From the NCBI RefSeq assembly GCF_003353065.1, contig NZ_CP027806.1, forward strand, positions 1,942,501 through 2,006,500: DNA of 64,000 bases. The letters run 5' to 3'. The notes under the pieces are model-generated. The model did not search any database. It was not told where the DNA came from and saw nothing but the letters and a program-made list of their open reading frames with translations. The position numbers were made by a program, and so were the translations under genes. Every line of letters begins with the position of its first letter. The first letter of the stretch is position 1. Positions 27,432 to 37,700 of the stretch are shown here, piece by piece. Origin of the DNA: Cyclonatronum proteinivorum (GTDB taxonomy: Bacteria; Bacteroidota; Rhodothermia; Balneolales; Cyclonatronaceae).

Positions 27432-28655
27432 ATGTTAGTTTTGGTGATTAATTGCGGAAGCTCATCCGTGAAGTACGACCTCATTCACACAGAAACACGC
27501 GAAGGCGTTTGCCGCGGACTTGTAGAGCGGATTGGTGCAGTAACCGCAATCGTAAAGCATGAGCCTGCCAAAGGGAAGAAGTACAAAGAGACGATGATTA
27601 TTCAAAATCACACGGAAGCACTCAAAGAAGTACTGCAGTATTTGCTGAGCCCGGAGAATAAAATCATCGAGAGCATTACCGATATCAAAGCTGTGGGACA
27701 TCGGGTTGTGCATGGCAGCGATATGTTCAAAGATTCTGTTTTGATTGATGAAGATGTGATGGAAGCCATAGAGCAGGCCTTTGACCTCGCGCCCTTGCAT
27801 AATCCGCCCAATCTTAAGGGGATTCAGGCCGCCAAAGAAGCCCTGCCGGATATTCCGCATGTTGCAGTTTTTGATACCGCCTTTCACCATTCTATTCCGG
27901 CGCATGCCTACCTTTACGGCATTCCGAACCGGCTGTACCGCCGCTACAAAATCCGGAAGTACGGTTTCCACGGAACCTCCCATTATTTTGTGAGCCGTCA
28001 GTACTACAAGCTTATTCTGAAAGACGTGAAGGAAACCAAGGTGATCAGCTGTCACCTCGGCAACGGTGCTTCAATTTGTGCGATAGACGGGGGGAAGTCT
28101 GTAGATACCTCAATGGGTTTCACGCCGCTGTCAGGTCTGGTGATGGGCACACGAAGCGGCGATCTCGATCCGTCGATTCTCTTTTATTTGGTTGAAAAAG
28201 AAGAGCTGCCGCTCAGCAGCGTCCATTCACTCCTGAACAGACACAGCGGACTTCTCGGACTCAGCGGGTATGCCGCTGACATGCGTGACCTCATCGAAGA
28301 AGCCCAAAAAGGCGACCGCAGGTGTCAGCAGGCGATAGATGTGTTTTGCTATAAAATCAGACAGCACATCGGTTCCTACATCGCTTCTATGAACGGCTGT
28401 GACGCCATACTGTTTACTGCGGGAATTGGTGAAAACTCCTCTTTAATCCGCAAAAAAGCCGTAGAGAAGATGGATTTCATGGGCGTGAAACTTGATGAAG
28501 ACCGCAATGAAAGCGTCAAGCCCGGAGAGCTGACCCGAATCAGTACAGATGATTCCAAAGTCGGTATTTATGTTGTTCCTACCAACGAAGAGCTCGTTAT
28601 CGCGATCGACGCCGCAAAAATTGCACGTGCCTCCGCTCAGTCACCCTGGATCTGA
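27432..28655 (+). CDS. ackA: Acetate kinase
   Basis: Interconverts acetate plus ATP with acetyl phosphate plus ADP. The protein has 407 residues. The landmarks are VINCGSSSVKYDLIH at the N-terminus, VGHRVVHGSDMF, PLHNPPNLKGI, VAVFDTAFHHSIPAHAYLYG, YGFHGTSHYFVSRQ, ISCHLGNGASICAI, DTSMGFTPLSGLVMGTRSGD, and ILFTAGIGENSSLIRKKAVE. A phosphotransacetylase gene is not next to it. It is separated from dnaK by a terminator, so it is probably transcribed on its own. Confidence 0.97.
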   Translation: MLVLVINCGSSSVKYDLIHTETREGVCRGLVERIGAVTAIVKHEPAKGKKYKETMIIQNHTEALKEVLQYLLSPENKIIESITDIKAVGHRVVHGSDMFKDSVLIDEDVMEAIEQAFDLAPLHNPPNLKGIQAAKEALPDIPHVAVFDTAFHHSIPAHAYLYGIPNRLYRRYKIRKYGFHGTSHYFVSRQYYKLILKDVKETKVISCHLGNGASICAIDGGKSVDTSMGFTPLSGLVMGTRSGDLDPSILFYLVEKEELPLSSVHSLLNRHSGLLGLSGYAADMRDLIEEAQKGDRRCQQAIDVFCYKIRQHIGSYIASMNGCDAILFTAGIGENSSLIRKKAVEKMDFMGVKLDEDRNESVKPGELTRISTDDSKVGIYVVPTNEELVIAIDAAKIARASAQSPWI

Positions 28656-28678
28656 GCAGGCGCATAACAGGCCGTTTC

Positions 28679-29530
28679 TCAGCCCTGATTCAGACTTTCG
28701 GGATCAGTTAAAGCATAAAGCGCGATAGCCGTACTTATAGCAGCATTCAGGCTTTCAACCTGTTCCGGCATGCCCTGAATATAAACCGCGGGATAGCGCT
28801 CACGAAGAGCCTGACTTATGCCGCGGGCTTCATTGCCGGTCACCAGCAGCAGCGGTGACCGGCTTTCTTTTTTTAAACCCGCGCGGTTACCGGCAACCTC
28901 ATGCAGCGGGCGTGCTCCGGGATTTAGGTCGAGCAGCAGGATTTCAGCACCCCGTGCTTCAAAACGCGGCAGTGCTGTAAGGAGATCAGTTTCGCTGAAC
29001 GGAAGTGTTCCCGTTGCACCGGCAGTGCTTCGGATAACCTTGGGATTATAAAAATCTGCACAGCCGGTACCAAGCAGCAGTCCGGAAACCCCAAACCAGG
29101 CAGCCGTCCGGTAAATCGTCCCCAGATTTCCGGGATCCTGAAGATCGTCAAGGGCGAGATACAAGCTCCCGTTCGGCAAAGGGGTATTTCCTGACAGACC
29201 GGGGCTCATACACTTGCAAACAGCCAGAATACCCTGCGGATTTGCCGTATCTGAAAGCTGTCTGAAAGATTCTGAAGTACAACTGTACACCGGGATCTGA
29301 TGTGCTGCACAGATGGCGGAATAAAAATCATCCCCTTCAAAGTCTGTGCTGACAATTACCGCTTCGACTGCAGGCTTCATCCGGATTAAAAATTGTTCAA
29401 CCGTACGCGCGCCTTCAGCGATAAAAAGCTGGTGTTTGCTGCGGTATTTTTTCCGGAGCAGGCTGCCGAACTTCTTCAGCAGCGCCTTGCTGAGCGGGAT
29501 TTGTATGGGAAGCGTCCTGTTTTCATGCAT
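28679..29530 (-). CDS. TrmH/SpoU family RNA 2'-O-methyltransferase
   Basis: A SPOUT-fold enzyme that methylates a ribose in rRNA or tRNA using S-adenosylmethionine. The N-terminal substrate-binding region contains KYRSKHQLFIAEGARTVEQF; the catalytic part has NPQGILAV, LYLALDDLQDPGNLGTIYRT (motif 1, with the conserved Asn and Arg), GADFYNPKVIRSTAGA-like sequence (motif 2 as CADFYNPKVIRSTAGA) and TGNEARGIS with NAAISTAIALY at the knot (motif 3). The ATG at 29528-29530 gives 283 residues; a start further upstream at 29590 adds 20 unmatched residues. The exact RNA target cannot be told. Confidence 0.9.
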   Translation of the reverse strand: MHENRTLPIQIPLSKALLKKFGSLLRKKYRSKHQLFIAEGARTVEQFLIRMKPAVEAVIVSTDFEGDDFYSAICAAHQIPVYSCTSESFRQLSDTANPQGILAVCKCMSPGLSGNTPLPNGSLYLALDDLQDPGNLGTIYRTAAWFGVSGLLLGTGCADFYNPKVIRSTAGATGTLPFSETDLLTALPRFEARGAEILLLDLNPGARPLHEVAGNRAGLKKESRSPLLLVTGNEARGISQALRERYPAVYIQGMPEQVESLNAAISTAIALYALTDPESLNQG

Positions 29531-29660
29531 GCAAAGATGATAGCCTTCCTGCAGGGTCTTTTCCAAAAAGTTTCTCTGTCCCGGCTGCATTACGGCAGGG
29601 CCAGGGGTTTGTCATCTGTCGTGCTTTGGCTTACCTTAATTAGTTATAAATCAAACTTGC

Positions 29661-31727
29661 ATGCGCGCATTCAACCTCCCCTTTAAAATCAGCAATGGTA
29701 TACGATCCGGCATTTCACGTGCACGGTCTGTGTGGTTTGCAGTTGTTTTTTGCGGGATGATTGCGGGCGTCCTGCCGCAGTCCGCAGCAGGGCAATCAGA
29801 ATCCCCGGGATTTGGAGCAGGCACAGGGCTTCTTCACGGGCTTGAAGGCGAAGCCCGGTTCCGGCGACAGCTCGACTCGTTTTTCTGGACGTACAGCGGT
29901 GCATTCAACAGGTCCGGGGAAGATTTCTCGGTCGAAATCGGCAATGTATTCAATTCCCGCTTTTACTTGCTTCGTGGAGAACCTCAGAACATACAGGACG
30001 AAAACATAGCCCGGCTTGCAGGGGCCTTTCAGGTACATGATCAGGCCTCGCTATTGGTCGAATCCCGCTCCGTGCGTATTACGAGCACCAATCTGCGTCA
30101 GGACTGGGGGATGGCAGGCGTATCCTGGCAGCCGGTTGACGGCTATCAGATTTCCGGGCTTGCAGGCTTTATGCAGGATGAGCGCAGCGGTATCCGTGAT
30201 GAAGGTGTCTTACTTGGCATGCGTGCCACAACCGCAGCTTTCGAAGCCGGGGATTTTCTACTGCAGGCGCGCGCCCATGCAGATTACGGCGACATCAGCC
30301 CCCGAACGTTTCAAAACTGGCGCGTGGGTTCGAATGCGTTGCTTGACCTCGATGACTTCCGGCTTGAAGCAGAGTTGGGACTTGCCCGCAAGATCCGGGA
30401 CAGCTATCAGGCCAGTAGTTTTTTTAACCGCGAGCAGACTGATTTCATTGAATCTGTGCGTAATGACACCACGGATATCGCAGCTACGGCCTATTTCCCG
30501 ATCGCCCGTCACATTCAGGCACGGGTGGATTTGAGCACACTTGTGAACGTAAGAACTGTGCGCAACCAGGCGCTTGTTGATGATATTGAAGAAGATCTGT
30601 TCGACACACAAATCAGCAGACAGCAGTATGCGCTGCGGTTCGAAGGCCGCTATGAGCAGGACGGTGCGGATTTGCGTGCCGGGTTTTTATACAGTATCGG
30701 AAGCCGGCAGGCACGCTTGCTGAGCAGGAGAGAAACCCTGGCAAGTCAGGAGACGGCGCTGCAGCGAACGGATATTTTGGCCAATTCCAACTTTGAGCAG
30801 CAGCGTTTTGAACTTTTTGCCGACGCCACAGTTCCGGCAGGTTTGCAGAACACAACGCGCCTGACGGGCCGAATCAGCATTTTCAACTACGACACCCCGG
30901 AAATAAACCGGGATGACCGGGATGAACTGTTCTGGCAGCTTTCGCTCTCAAATCGTCATCAGTTTTCCGATCAGTTCCAGCTGAGCGTATCCTTAGCCGG
31001 CGAAGCCACACATACGGTCTATTTATTTGCCGAGCGCAGTATTGAAAACAACTGGCGACGGTCTGTGCGCCTGGCTCCGGCAATCATGTGGAATCCCTTG
31101 CCCTGGCTGCGAACAAGACATCAGTTTTTGGTGCGCGCCAACTACACGGTCGATGACTTTCAGCAGCCCGGCAGTACCAATAACGATCAGGCTTCCCGCG
31201 AGCTGCGAATGCAGTCTGAAGCCGATATCCGGCTGGATTCCGAATGGTCGGTTTCTCTCGCCGCGAGCCGCTCGGAACTGCGGATCGGACGCTTACTCTG
31301 GCAGGAGTTTCGTGAAATTCCTACCGACACCCTCATCACATGGGATGGCCGCGCAACCCTAAACCATCAGGCAGGCAGCCTTCAGACTTCTGTCGGACTG
31401 CGCTACTTTGTGAAGTACGACTTCCTGCCCCGGGCAACAGTTACGGCGGAGCCATCTGATTCAGACGGAGATGCAGCACCTGCAGCTACCCGAACAGCGC
31501 CCGGCCGGCAAACGACCGTGCAATGGGGCCCTCTCGTAAGCATGCGGTTGCCGCTATACGCACGCAACGAGCTGTATGTGAACGGCTGGTATCAGATGCA
31601 GTCGGTGAGAACCCGCTTATACACCGAGTATCCCGAAGCACAACGCGAAGCTTTCCTGAGAGCTGAACGACGTGCAAGACGGGTAAACTATCCCAACCTT
31701 GAAATGATCGTGCGGTTTTATTTTTGA
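29661..31727 (+). CDS. Predicted outer membrane beta-barrel protein, function unknown
   Basis: A 688-residue protein with an N-terminal signal (VWFAVVFCGMIAGVLPQSAAGQ). The rest is strand-rich with alternating hydrophobic and polar residues and many aromatic belts, for example LRFEGRYEQDGADLRAGFLY and LSLSNRHQFSDQFQLSVSLA. The last residues (LEMIVRFYF) end in phenylalanine with alternating hydrophobics, the usual signal for insertion by the BAM complex. Short loops rich in Asp and Ala (DSDGDAAPAAT) fit surface exposure. No known family was recognised and no TonB box or plug was seen. It is preceded by a divergent methyltransferase gene. Confidence 0.65.
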   Translation: MRAFNLPFKISNGIRSGISRARSVWFAVVFCGMIAGVLPQSAAGQSESPGFGAGTGLLHGLEGEARFRRQLDSFFWTYSGAFNRSGEDFSVEIGNVFNSRFYLLRGEPQNIQDENIARLAGAFQVHDQASLLVESRSVRITSTNLRQDWGMAGVSWQPVDGYQISGLAGFMQDERSGIRDEGVLLGMRATTAAFEAGDFLLQARAHADYGDISPRTFQNWRVGSNALLDLDDFRLEAELGLARKIRDSYQASSFFNREQTDFIESVRNDTTDIAATAYFPIARHIQARVDLSTLVNVRTVRNQALVDDIEEDLFDTQISRQQYALRFEGRYEQDGADLRAGFLYSIGSRQARLLSRRETLASQETALQRTDILANSNFEQQRFELFADATVPAGLQNTTRLTGRISIFNYDTPEINRDDRDELFWQLSLSNRHQFSDQFQLSVSLAGEATHTVYLFAERSIENNWRRSVRLAPAIMWNPLPWLRTRHQFLVRANYTVDDFQQPGSTNNDQASRELRMQSEADIRLDSEWSVSLAASRSELRIGRLLWQEFREIPTDTLITWDGRATLNHQAGSLQTSVGLRYFVKYDFLPRATVTAEPSDSDGDAAPAATRTAPGRQTTVQWGPLVSMRLPLYARNELYVNGWYQMQSVRTRLYTEYPEAQREAFLRAERRARRVNYPNLEMIVRFYF

Positions 31728-32339
31728 AATGAAATCTCATCACCCTAACAATTGCATTTGGTTAATTCAATGTCAGAAAAGCCGGAAAGCCTGCGCCTGA
31801 CATTAGTAAACCAAATAAAATCAAAGTTGTACCATTTAGCCAAGTTCTTAAGGGTTGTTTATGCGTGTAAATTTACGCTGTTAAGAAATGTTTAATATTA
31901 ATAACATGCCTGGTTGATTGAGTGTAGTTATTTACGTTTTCGTTTTCCATATTGGACCTATCCATTAGCAACCGGGTAATGTCTTGTCTAAAGTGTTAAT
32001 TGAACTGCAAACTCTGGTTTAATACAGAAGTCATACCTTACAGTTGTCTAATGGTGATATGTGTGATATCCTTTTTTGAAAAAAAGCTTTAGCAAGTAAG
32101 AAGGATAACGGGGTTATCTGTAGCATAACTCTGATCTTCAGCCCAAAAAGCAGGGTATTTGTGTGATTTTAGGCGCTCTGTAACACAGATAGGGGTTATT
32201 TGTGTATACCTGAGCAAACTCGAAGGGTTTAACAGAGTTGTCTGTTCAAATACATTTATTTATGTGATGGGCTGTAATTGCGATTACAAATTGAGCAAAA
32301 CGAACACTATCAATCAATTAATCAATTCATAATCTATCT
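31728..32339. other. Long AT-rich leader region upstream of the broken protease gene
   Basis: No gene or terminator hairpin is supported in these 612 bases. A repeated phrase of the form GGGTTATYTGTR occurs near 32112 and 32193, and GTAATTGCGATTAC at 32275-32288 is a short inverted repeat. They may be control sites for the secreted protease, but no consensus can be named. Confidence 0.3.
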
Positions 32340-32503
32340 ATGCGTCAAATATCAATTACTACATGCAGGAAGCTGATATTTAGCCTTGCGGCATTGCTGC
32401 TGGTTTTTCCGGCTTCCGTTTTAGCTCAGGATCAGATTGAATGGCATGAAGGCTATTAAAAATAAAGTTTGCTCCTGATGCGGCCGACCTGCTAAACAGA
32501 TCT

Positions 32504-33289
32504 ATGGTTGAGGAAAATCCAAGACTGAGTGGCATTTCGTCCGTTGACATGCTTAGCGAGCAATTTAATGTCTTGTCAATGGAGCAGGTTTTCGTAACTG
32601 ATCCCCGATTTGCGGAACGTCATCGCCGCCATGGTCTTGACCGTTGGTTCAAAATCTATTTTGAATCCGAAGCAGACGAGTTGACAGTTGCTCAGATGTA
32701 TAGTGAGCTTCCGGAAATTGAAGTTGCCGAACGCGTTTACCAGCGCTACCACATGGGTGAAGCATTGTCCTTAGATGAAATTCTTAATTTCAACGATCCC
32801 TTGCTTCCACAGCAGTGGCATTACAACAACACCGGGCAGACGGGTGGAACACCGGGTGCCGATATCAATTTGTTCCCCGCATGGAATTTCAGCACAGGTA
32901 GTCAGGATGTAATTGTAAAGGTCGTGGACTCAGGGATTGACCTACAACATCCGGATTTGATCGAAAGTCTGTGGCAAAACCCCGTTCCGGGGCCTGAGAA
33001 CGGATTTGATGGTGATATTCACGGCTGGAACTTTGCCAATAATAACAGCAACATTCAGGATACCAACGATCACGGAACACACGTGTCAGGTACTATCGCC
33101 GCGCGAAGCGGCAATGGTATTGGTGTGGCCGGGGTAGCCGGTGGTAACGAAGCCGGTCCTGGGGTTCAGATTATGACAGCCCGTACATTTGCCAATACAA
33201 ACGGTGGTTTCCCCCAAAGCTTCGTTTATGGTGCCGATAATGGTGCCGTAATCTCAAATAACAGCTGGGGAGGCGGCGGTGCATCATAA
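32504..33289 (+). CDS. Protease fragment 1: pro-region and first half of the S8 domain
   Basis: This open segment of 261 codons holds a pro-region with MYSELPEIEVAERVYQRY, a likely peptidase inhibitor I9-like end, then the start of the subtilisin fold. PLLPQQWHYNNTGQTGG is the usual entry of S8 domains, VDSGIDLQHPDL holds catalytic Asp142, and TNDHGTHVSGTIAA holds catalytic His190. It ends at TAA 33287-33289 immediately after SWGGGGAS, inside the fold. The frame is already open upstream to about 32456 (reading LKIKFAPDAADLL), so the ATG at 32504 is not a true start. Alone this piece lacks the catalytic serine. Confidence 0.7.
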   Translation: MVEENPRLSGISSVDMLSEQFNVLSMEQVFVTDPRFAERHRRHGLDRWFKIYFESEADELTVAQMYSELPEIEVAERVYQRYHMGEALSLDEILNFNDPLLPQQWHYNNTGQTGGTPGADINLFPAWNFSTGSQDVIVKVVDSGIDLQHPDLIESLWQNPVPGPENGFDGDIHGWNFANNNSNIQDTNDHGTHVSGTIAARSGNGIGVAGVAGGNEAGPGVQIMTARTFANTNGGFPQSFVYGADNGAVISNNSWGGGGAS

Positions 33290-33586
33290 GCACTTCGAGA
33301 CGCCATTCTGTACTTCATTGAGAATGCCGGTTTCGATGCTGACGGCAACCCTGTTGGAGCCGTTCAGGGTGGTGTTGTCTTTTTTGCAGCTGGTAACAGC
33401 ACATGTGCCACACCAACACAGCCTATTCTTTCAAATCCTGAAGTAATCGCTGTTGCTTCAACAGACCTCAATGATCGCAAATCAGGCTTTAGCTGCTACG
33501 GTCCATGGATCGATGTTTCTGCACCGGGTTCTGCCGTACTCAGTACAGTTACTGGTGGCGGATACTCTTCGTTCAGTGGCACTTCT

Positions 33587-34693
33587 ATGGCATCCCCGCA
33601 CGCTGCGGGTGTTGCGGCGCTGATTGCTTCTTATCAGCCGGGCCTTACCGTTCAGGAAATTTACGATAGAATGGTTTTCACCGGTGACAACATTGATGAT
33701 TTGAATCCAAACTTTGCTGGTCAGCTCGGTACAAGGGTGAATGCCGGTGCAGCACTTGCCTCCTTCGGTGGTGGTAGTTTTTCTGCCAATGAAACCGAGC
33801 TGGATTTTAATCTTGTTGTACAGGGCTTCACTGCTGAGAGAAGCTTTAGACTGACAAATTCCAATGCGGATCCCGTAACCGTAAACGCTGTAACATCCGA
33901 TCACGGCACTTTCACCGTAGATTTTAGCGGACCGGTAACGCTCAATTTTGGTCAGTCAATTACCGTAACTGTCACTTTTGCCCCGCAAGAGATTGGTTCG
34001 TTCAATGGTGAGATCACGGTTGAAAGCGATGATGCCGAAAATGGTATCATCACGATTGCGCTTATTGGAGAAGGAATAGGTGCCCCGCAGATTGGACTGA
34101 ATCCAACGGTCGTGAGCGCATCAGGTCTGAGCGGACGCTTCATTGATGCTACTTTTGATATCTCAAACAGCGGAGACGGAACACTGCTTTACACCATACC
34201 GGGTTTTACCTCTTCCAGGATTTTTGACCCATCCGCTGATCAATTCTCTGAGATCAGAACTGTTCTGCTTAGCAACTACCTGGATATGATACAAAGTGTG
34301 CAGGGTGATGAAGCAGCATACACGGCAAAAACAATTCTGGATGCCTACTTCAGCGGTAATCTGCATATTGATGATGCTGCCCCAATGCAACGCGCAACAC
34401 TGTCAGATTTTGAAGATTTTGTACTACAGGATGAAAACCTTCAAAGCCTCGACTATACGGTCAGCTTTTCAGGTCTCTCTTTGGTTTCGCTTGCAGCAAC
34501 GCCTGTTGATCAGGATTTAATTGGCGAGCTGTTAAGTGTAACGCCTAATTTCAGCCGACAAAGTACGGGCTTCTTTGCAGCCCCGGCCCGTGCACTTGCC
34601 CTTGTTTTTCACAGTGGTGCAGCTGTTAATGCAGGTACGGTTGTTCTTCAGGTAGGCGGGGAGGTAAATATTGGCCCCAGCCGAATCAGTTGA
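33587..34693 (+). CDS. Protease fragment 2: end of the S8 domain and first HYDIN-like domain
   Basis: The frame is open from 33290 (ALRDAILYFIENAG) and contains FFAAGNSTC (oxyanion Asn), the catalytic Ser codon at 33584-33586 and ASPHAAGVAALIAS; the nominal ATG at 33587 is the Met following that Ser. From about residue 65 a choice-of-anchor D (HYDIN-like) domain follows: LDFNLVVQGFTAERSFRLTN, then ITVTVTFAPQEIGSFNGEIT. A second, less clear domain begins at PQIGLNPTVVSASGL. It ends with TGA 34691-34693; the same frame stays open into the next fragment (PGSGNSVTSPVTIP). Confidence 0.7.
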   Translation: MASPHAAGVAALIASYQPGLTVQEIYDRMVFTGDNIDDLNPNFAGQLGTRVNAGAALASFGGGSFSANETELDFNLVVQGFTAERSFRLTNSNADPVTVNAVTSDHGTFTVDFSGPVTLNFGQSITVTVTFAPQEIGSFNGEITVESDDAENGIITIALIGEGIGAPQIGLNPTVVSASGLSGRFIDATFDISNSGDGTLLYTIPGFTSSRIFDPSADQFSEIRTVLLSNYLDMIQSVQGDEAAYTAKTILDAYFSGNLHIDDAAPMQRATLSDFEDFVLQDENLQSLDYTVSFSGLSLVSLAATPVDQDLIGELLSVTPNFSRQSTGFFAAPARALALVFHSGAAVNAGTVVLQVGGEVNIGPSRIS

Positions 34694-34756
34694 CCCGGCA
34701 GCGGAAACTCCGTTACATCGCCGGTAACAATTCCCACCCCGCTGAACCTGGCCGGT

Positions 34757-37700
34757 TTGAATGTGTCGCTTGTACATGCCGATCCGGGAACTTTTGGGGT
34801 TTTACCACGCACCCAAACCTGGAACGGCTCTATCACGCTAAACCGTGCAGCCAACAATATATTTGCTGTGGATGAAGCTTCAGGTCAGGTTGAACCCGGC
34901 GATTCCAAAACCATTACGCTAACGCTTGATGCCCGCCGGTATCCGGGTAGCGAATACACCAATACGCTTGCCATTCTTTCCAACGATCCGGCAACGCCTT
35001 CTGCTGAGCTGGAAGTAAACCTGGAAGTCCAGGATGCGGCTGCATTTACCGTAAATACAGAAATGGTTTCCTTCCCTGAGATTTTTGTCGGAAATACAGT
35101 AACCCGCAACTTCAGTATTAGGAATATGGGGTCGATTCCGCTTGAAGTAAGCAGCATGACTACCGATAGTGGCGAGTTTATTGTTAGCGATGAGCCGTTT
35201 AGCCTCGAAAGTGGTGAGCGTCGTACGATTTCAGTTCAGTTTGCGCCTGCAAGCAGCGGCAGTAAATCGGCGGTATTAACCTTTAATACCAATGACGGTG
35301 CTCATACTCTTGGCCTGAGCGGAAATGCTGTAAATCCTGGTTTTCTCACGCTTAACCCAACATCGATTGAAGTAGATGTTCTAACAGGAAACAATAGCTC
35401 ATTCAGTTTTCTGATCTCAAACGATGGTGAATCTGAATTGGAATTTTCTGTTGGAGGGGATGCGCTGGAAGATCAGGAGCGCTATCTCACCCCAAAAAAT
35501 GAAGTAACTTCCATTGAACTCAATCACCGTACGCAAGAAGATGATTATGCAATGGTTCCTGGTGATTTCGGGTTCATGCAGTCTTCGAAATCCGAGATAG
35601 TTGCAACAGATGAAAAATTCAATAACGGACAGACCTTCTTCACCCGCGGTTTACTTAGCAATGAAGTTATTCTGACCCACTCCAATTCTCAGGATCCGAC
35701 ATCCTCAGGGATTCGCTGTGGTGCAGACACCACAACTGCGCTAAATCGCTTCTTAAGAACTTATACGCTCACGGACTTCGATATTGAGGGTGGAATAGAA
35801 GTGACGGCGCTGCAGTTCGGTTTGCTGTTAGCGACAGGAAGCCCTCTCAATAGTTTTGCAAGGGTATACCTTCTCGATGGTGATTTATCCTACGATAACA
35901 TGACCCTGATAGGCGAATCCGCTTTCCCGATAGATAGTTCAAGTGACGCTTCGGTCATTACGATACCGGTTTCTGCTACGGTCCCTGCCGGTTCTACCAT
36001 CGTGGCTGAAATTGAAGTGCCCGAATCACCTGTAAGCGATATGTTCCCGGGTTCAAACGAAGCCGGTCAAACTGCGCCCTCATATATTCAGGCACCCGAC
36101 TGTGGTATTGATACGCCTACAACAATTGAGTCCTTAGGGTTTCCCGAGGTTGCACATATCGTAAATGTCATTGGTCTCACGGAAGACGGACTTTTCAGTT
36201 TTGATGTTCGGTCTGGTACACTCGCCCCACAAGAGTCAGTAACGGTTAATGTTACAACCAATACCGAAGAAGTTGCTGAGGGTTCATATCCCGGAGAAAT
36301 CCGTGTTACGACCAATTCTCCGGCGACTCCGCTCGGCCTTATGGATGTAATGGTGAATGTTATTGATGCCCCTCAGATTGGCGTTGATTTAACTGAGTTG
36401 TCTCAAGAACTTGAGCTGTATCCTGATTTTGCAGAAACAGGACAGCAAACCCTGACCATCTCAAATACGGGCACGAAAGACCTTGAATTCACCATTTCGC
36501 CCTTTACCTCTATGACTTCTCAGCCTGGTTTGGAAGGGCGTACGATGCTCAACGACGACATGCAGGATTTAACAGCTGCGTCATGGCTTACCACAGATAT
36601 CAGCAGCGGTACGGTTGCACCGGGTGAAACAGCAGAGGTGATCGTAACCTTTGATGCCGTTGGCCTCACTCCCGGTGAGTATTCAGGTGGTCTGATCATT
36701 GAAAACAATGCTTTCAATGACCCTTCCCTTGTAATCGAAGCAGCGCTTACCGTGTATAACTTCTTCGGTACCTGGAGTCAGCAGTTTGATGGCAGTGAAG
36801 GCTGGCGCCTTGTTGCCTCGCCGGTTCGTGGAACCATTTACGAAGAAATGTTGTCAAGTATCTGGACACAAGGGTATCCGGGGTCGGCATCTTCCAATGA
36901 ATTCGCTGAGCCCAACGTATTGTTCTATAGTGAACCCAACCGTGAATGGTTGCCGCCGAGCAATGCTACCAATGTTGTAGCCTCTGGTTCGGATAATGAA
37001 AACTTCAACAATGCCGGACGTAGCTTTCTGGTTTATATGTTCGACCGGGATGAAATCGGTGGTCCGGTGCAATGGCCCAAAACCCTCACGGTTGAAGGAC
37101 GTCGTAATAATCGCGTAGTACCCGTTGTTCTGACACGTACAGAAAGTGACGGGCGCATTGAAGGTGATGAACCTGAGCCAGGTTGGAACATGGTTGCAAA
37201 CCCGTATCCTTTTGATATAAACTGGAACACGGTTGTAGCTGACGGCGGCCTTTCCCGCGTATTCTCAACCATTTTTGTTCAGGACCCTGAAGCAAACCTG
37301 AATTCAGGTGCATTCCGTCCAAGTTTTGGATTCCAAATGTCAGGACTTGCAGCAGAAATTGCTCACGATGGTATTATACGCGGCTTTGAAGGCTTTCAGG
37401 CACGTGTGTTTGCGAGTCGCACAAGCGGTAGGATCACGTTCCGTGAATCGCATGCTGCAAGTGCCCGGGGCAACGAAATGCCGGAATCGGAGCAGGTACC
37501 TTACCTTGCGCTTTCTGTTACAAACGGTTCATTGTCAGATTTGGCAGTGATTACCCTGGTGGGTGATGAAGCCGAAGGTCAGACAGCTGTTGCACGTCCG
37601 CAGGCACTTACGGTACCAGCTATCACCATGGGTTTGAGAGGTATAGATGATCAGTTGTTTGTTCAGCAGAACCTTAACCTGGGCTTTGGAGAGCACGTAT

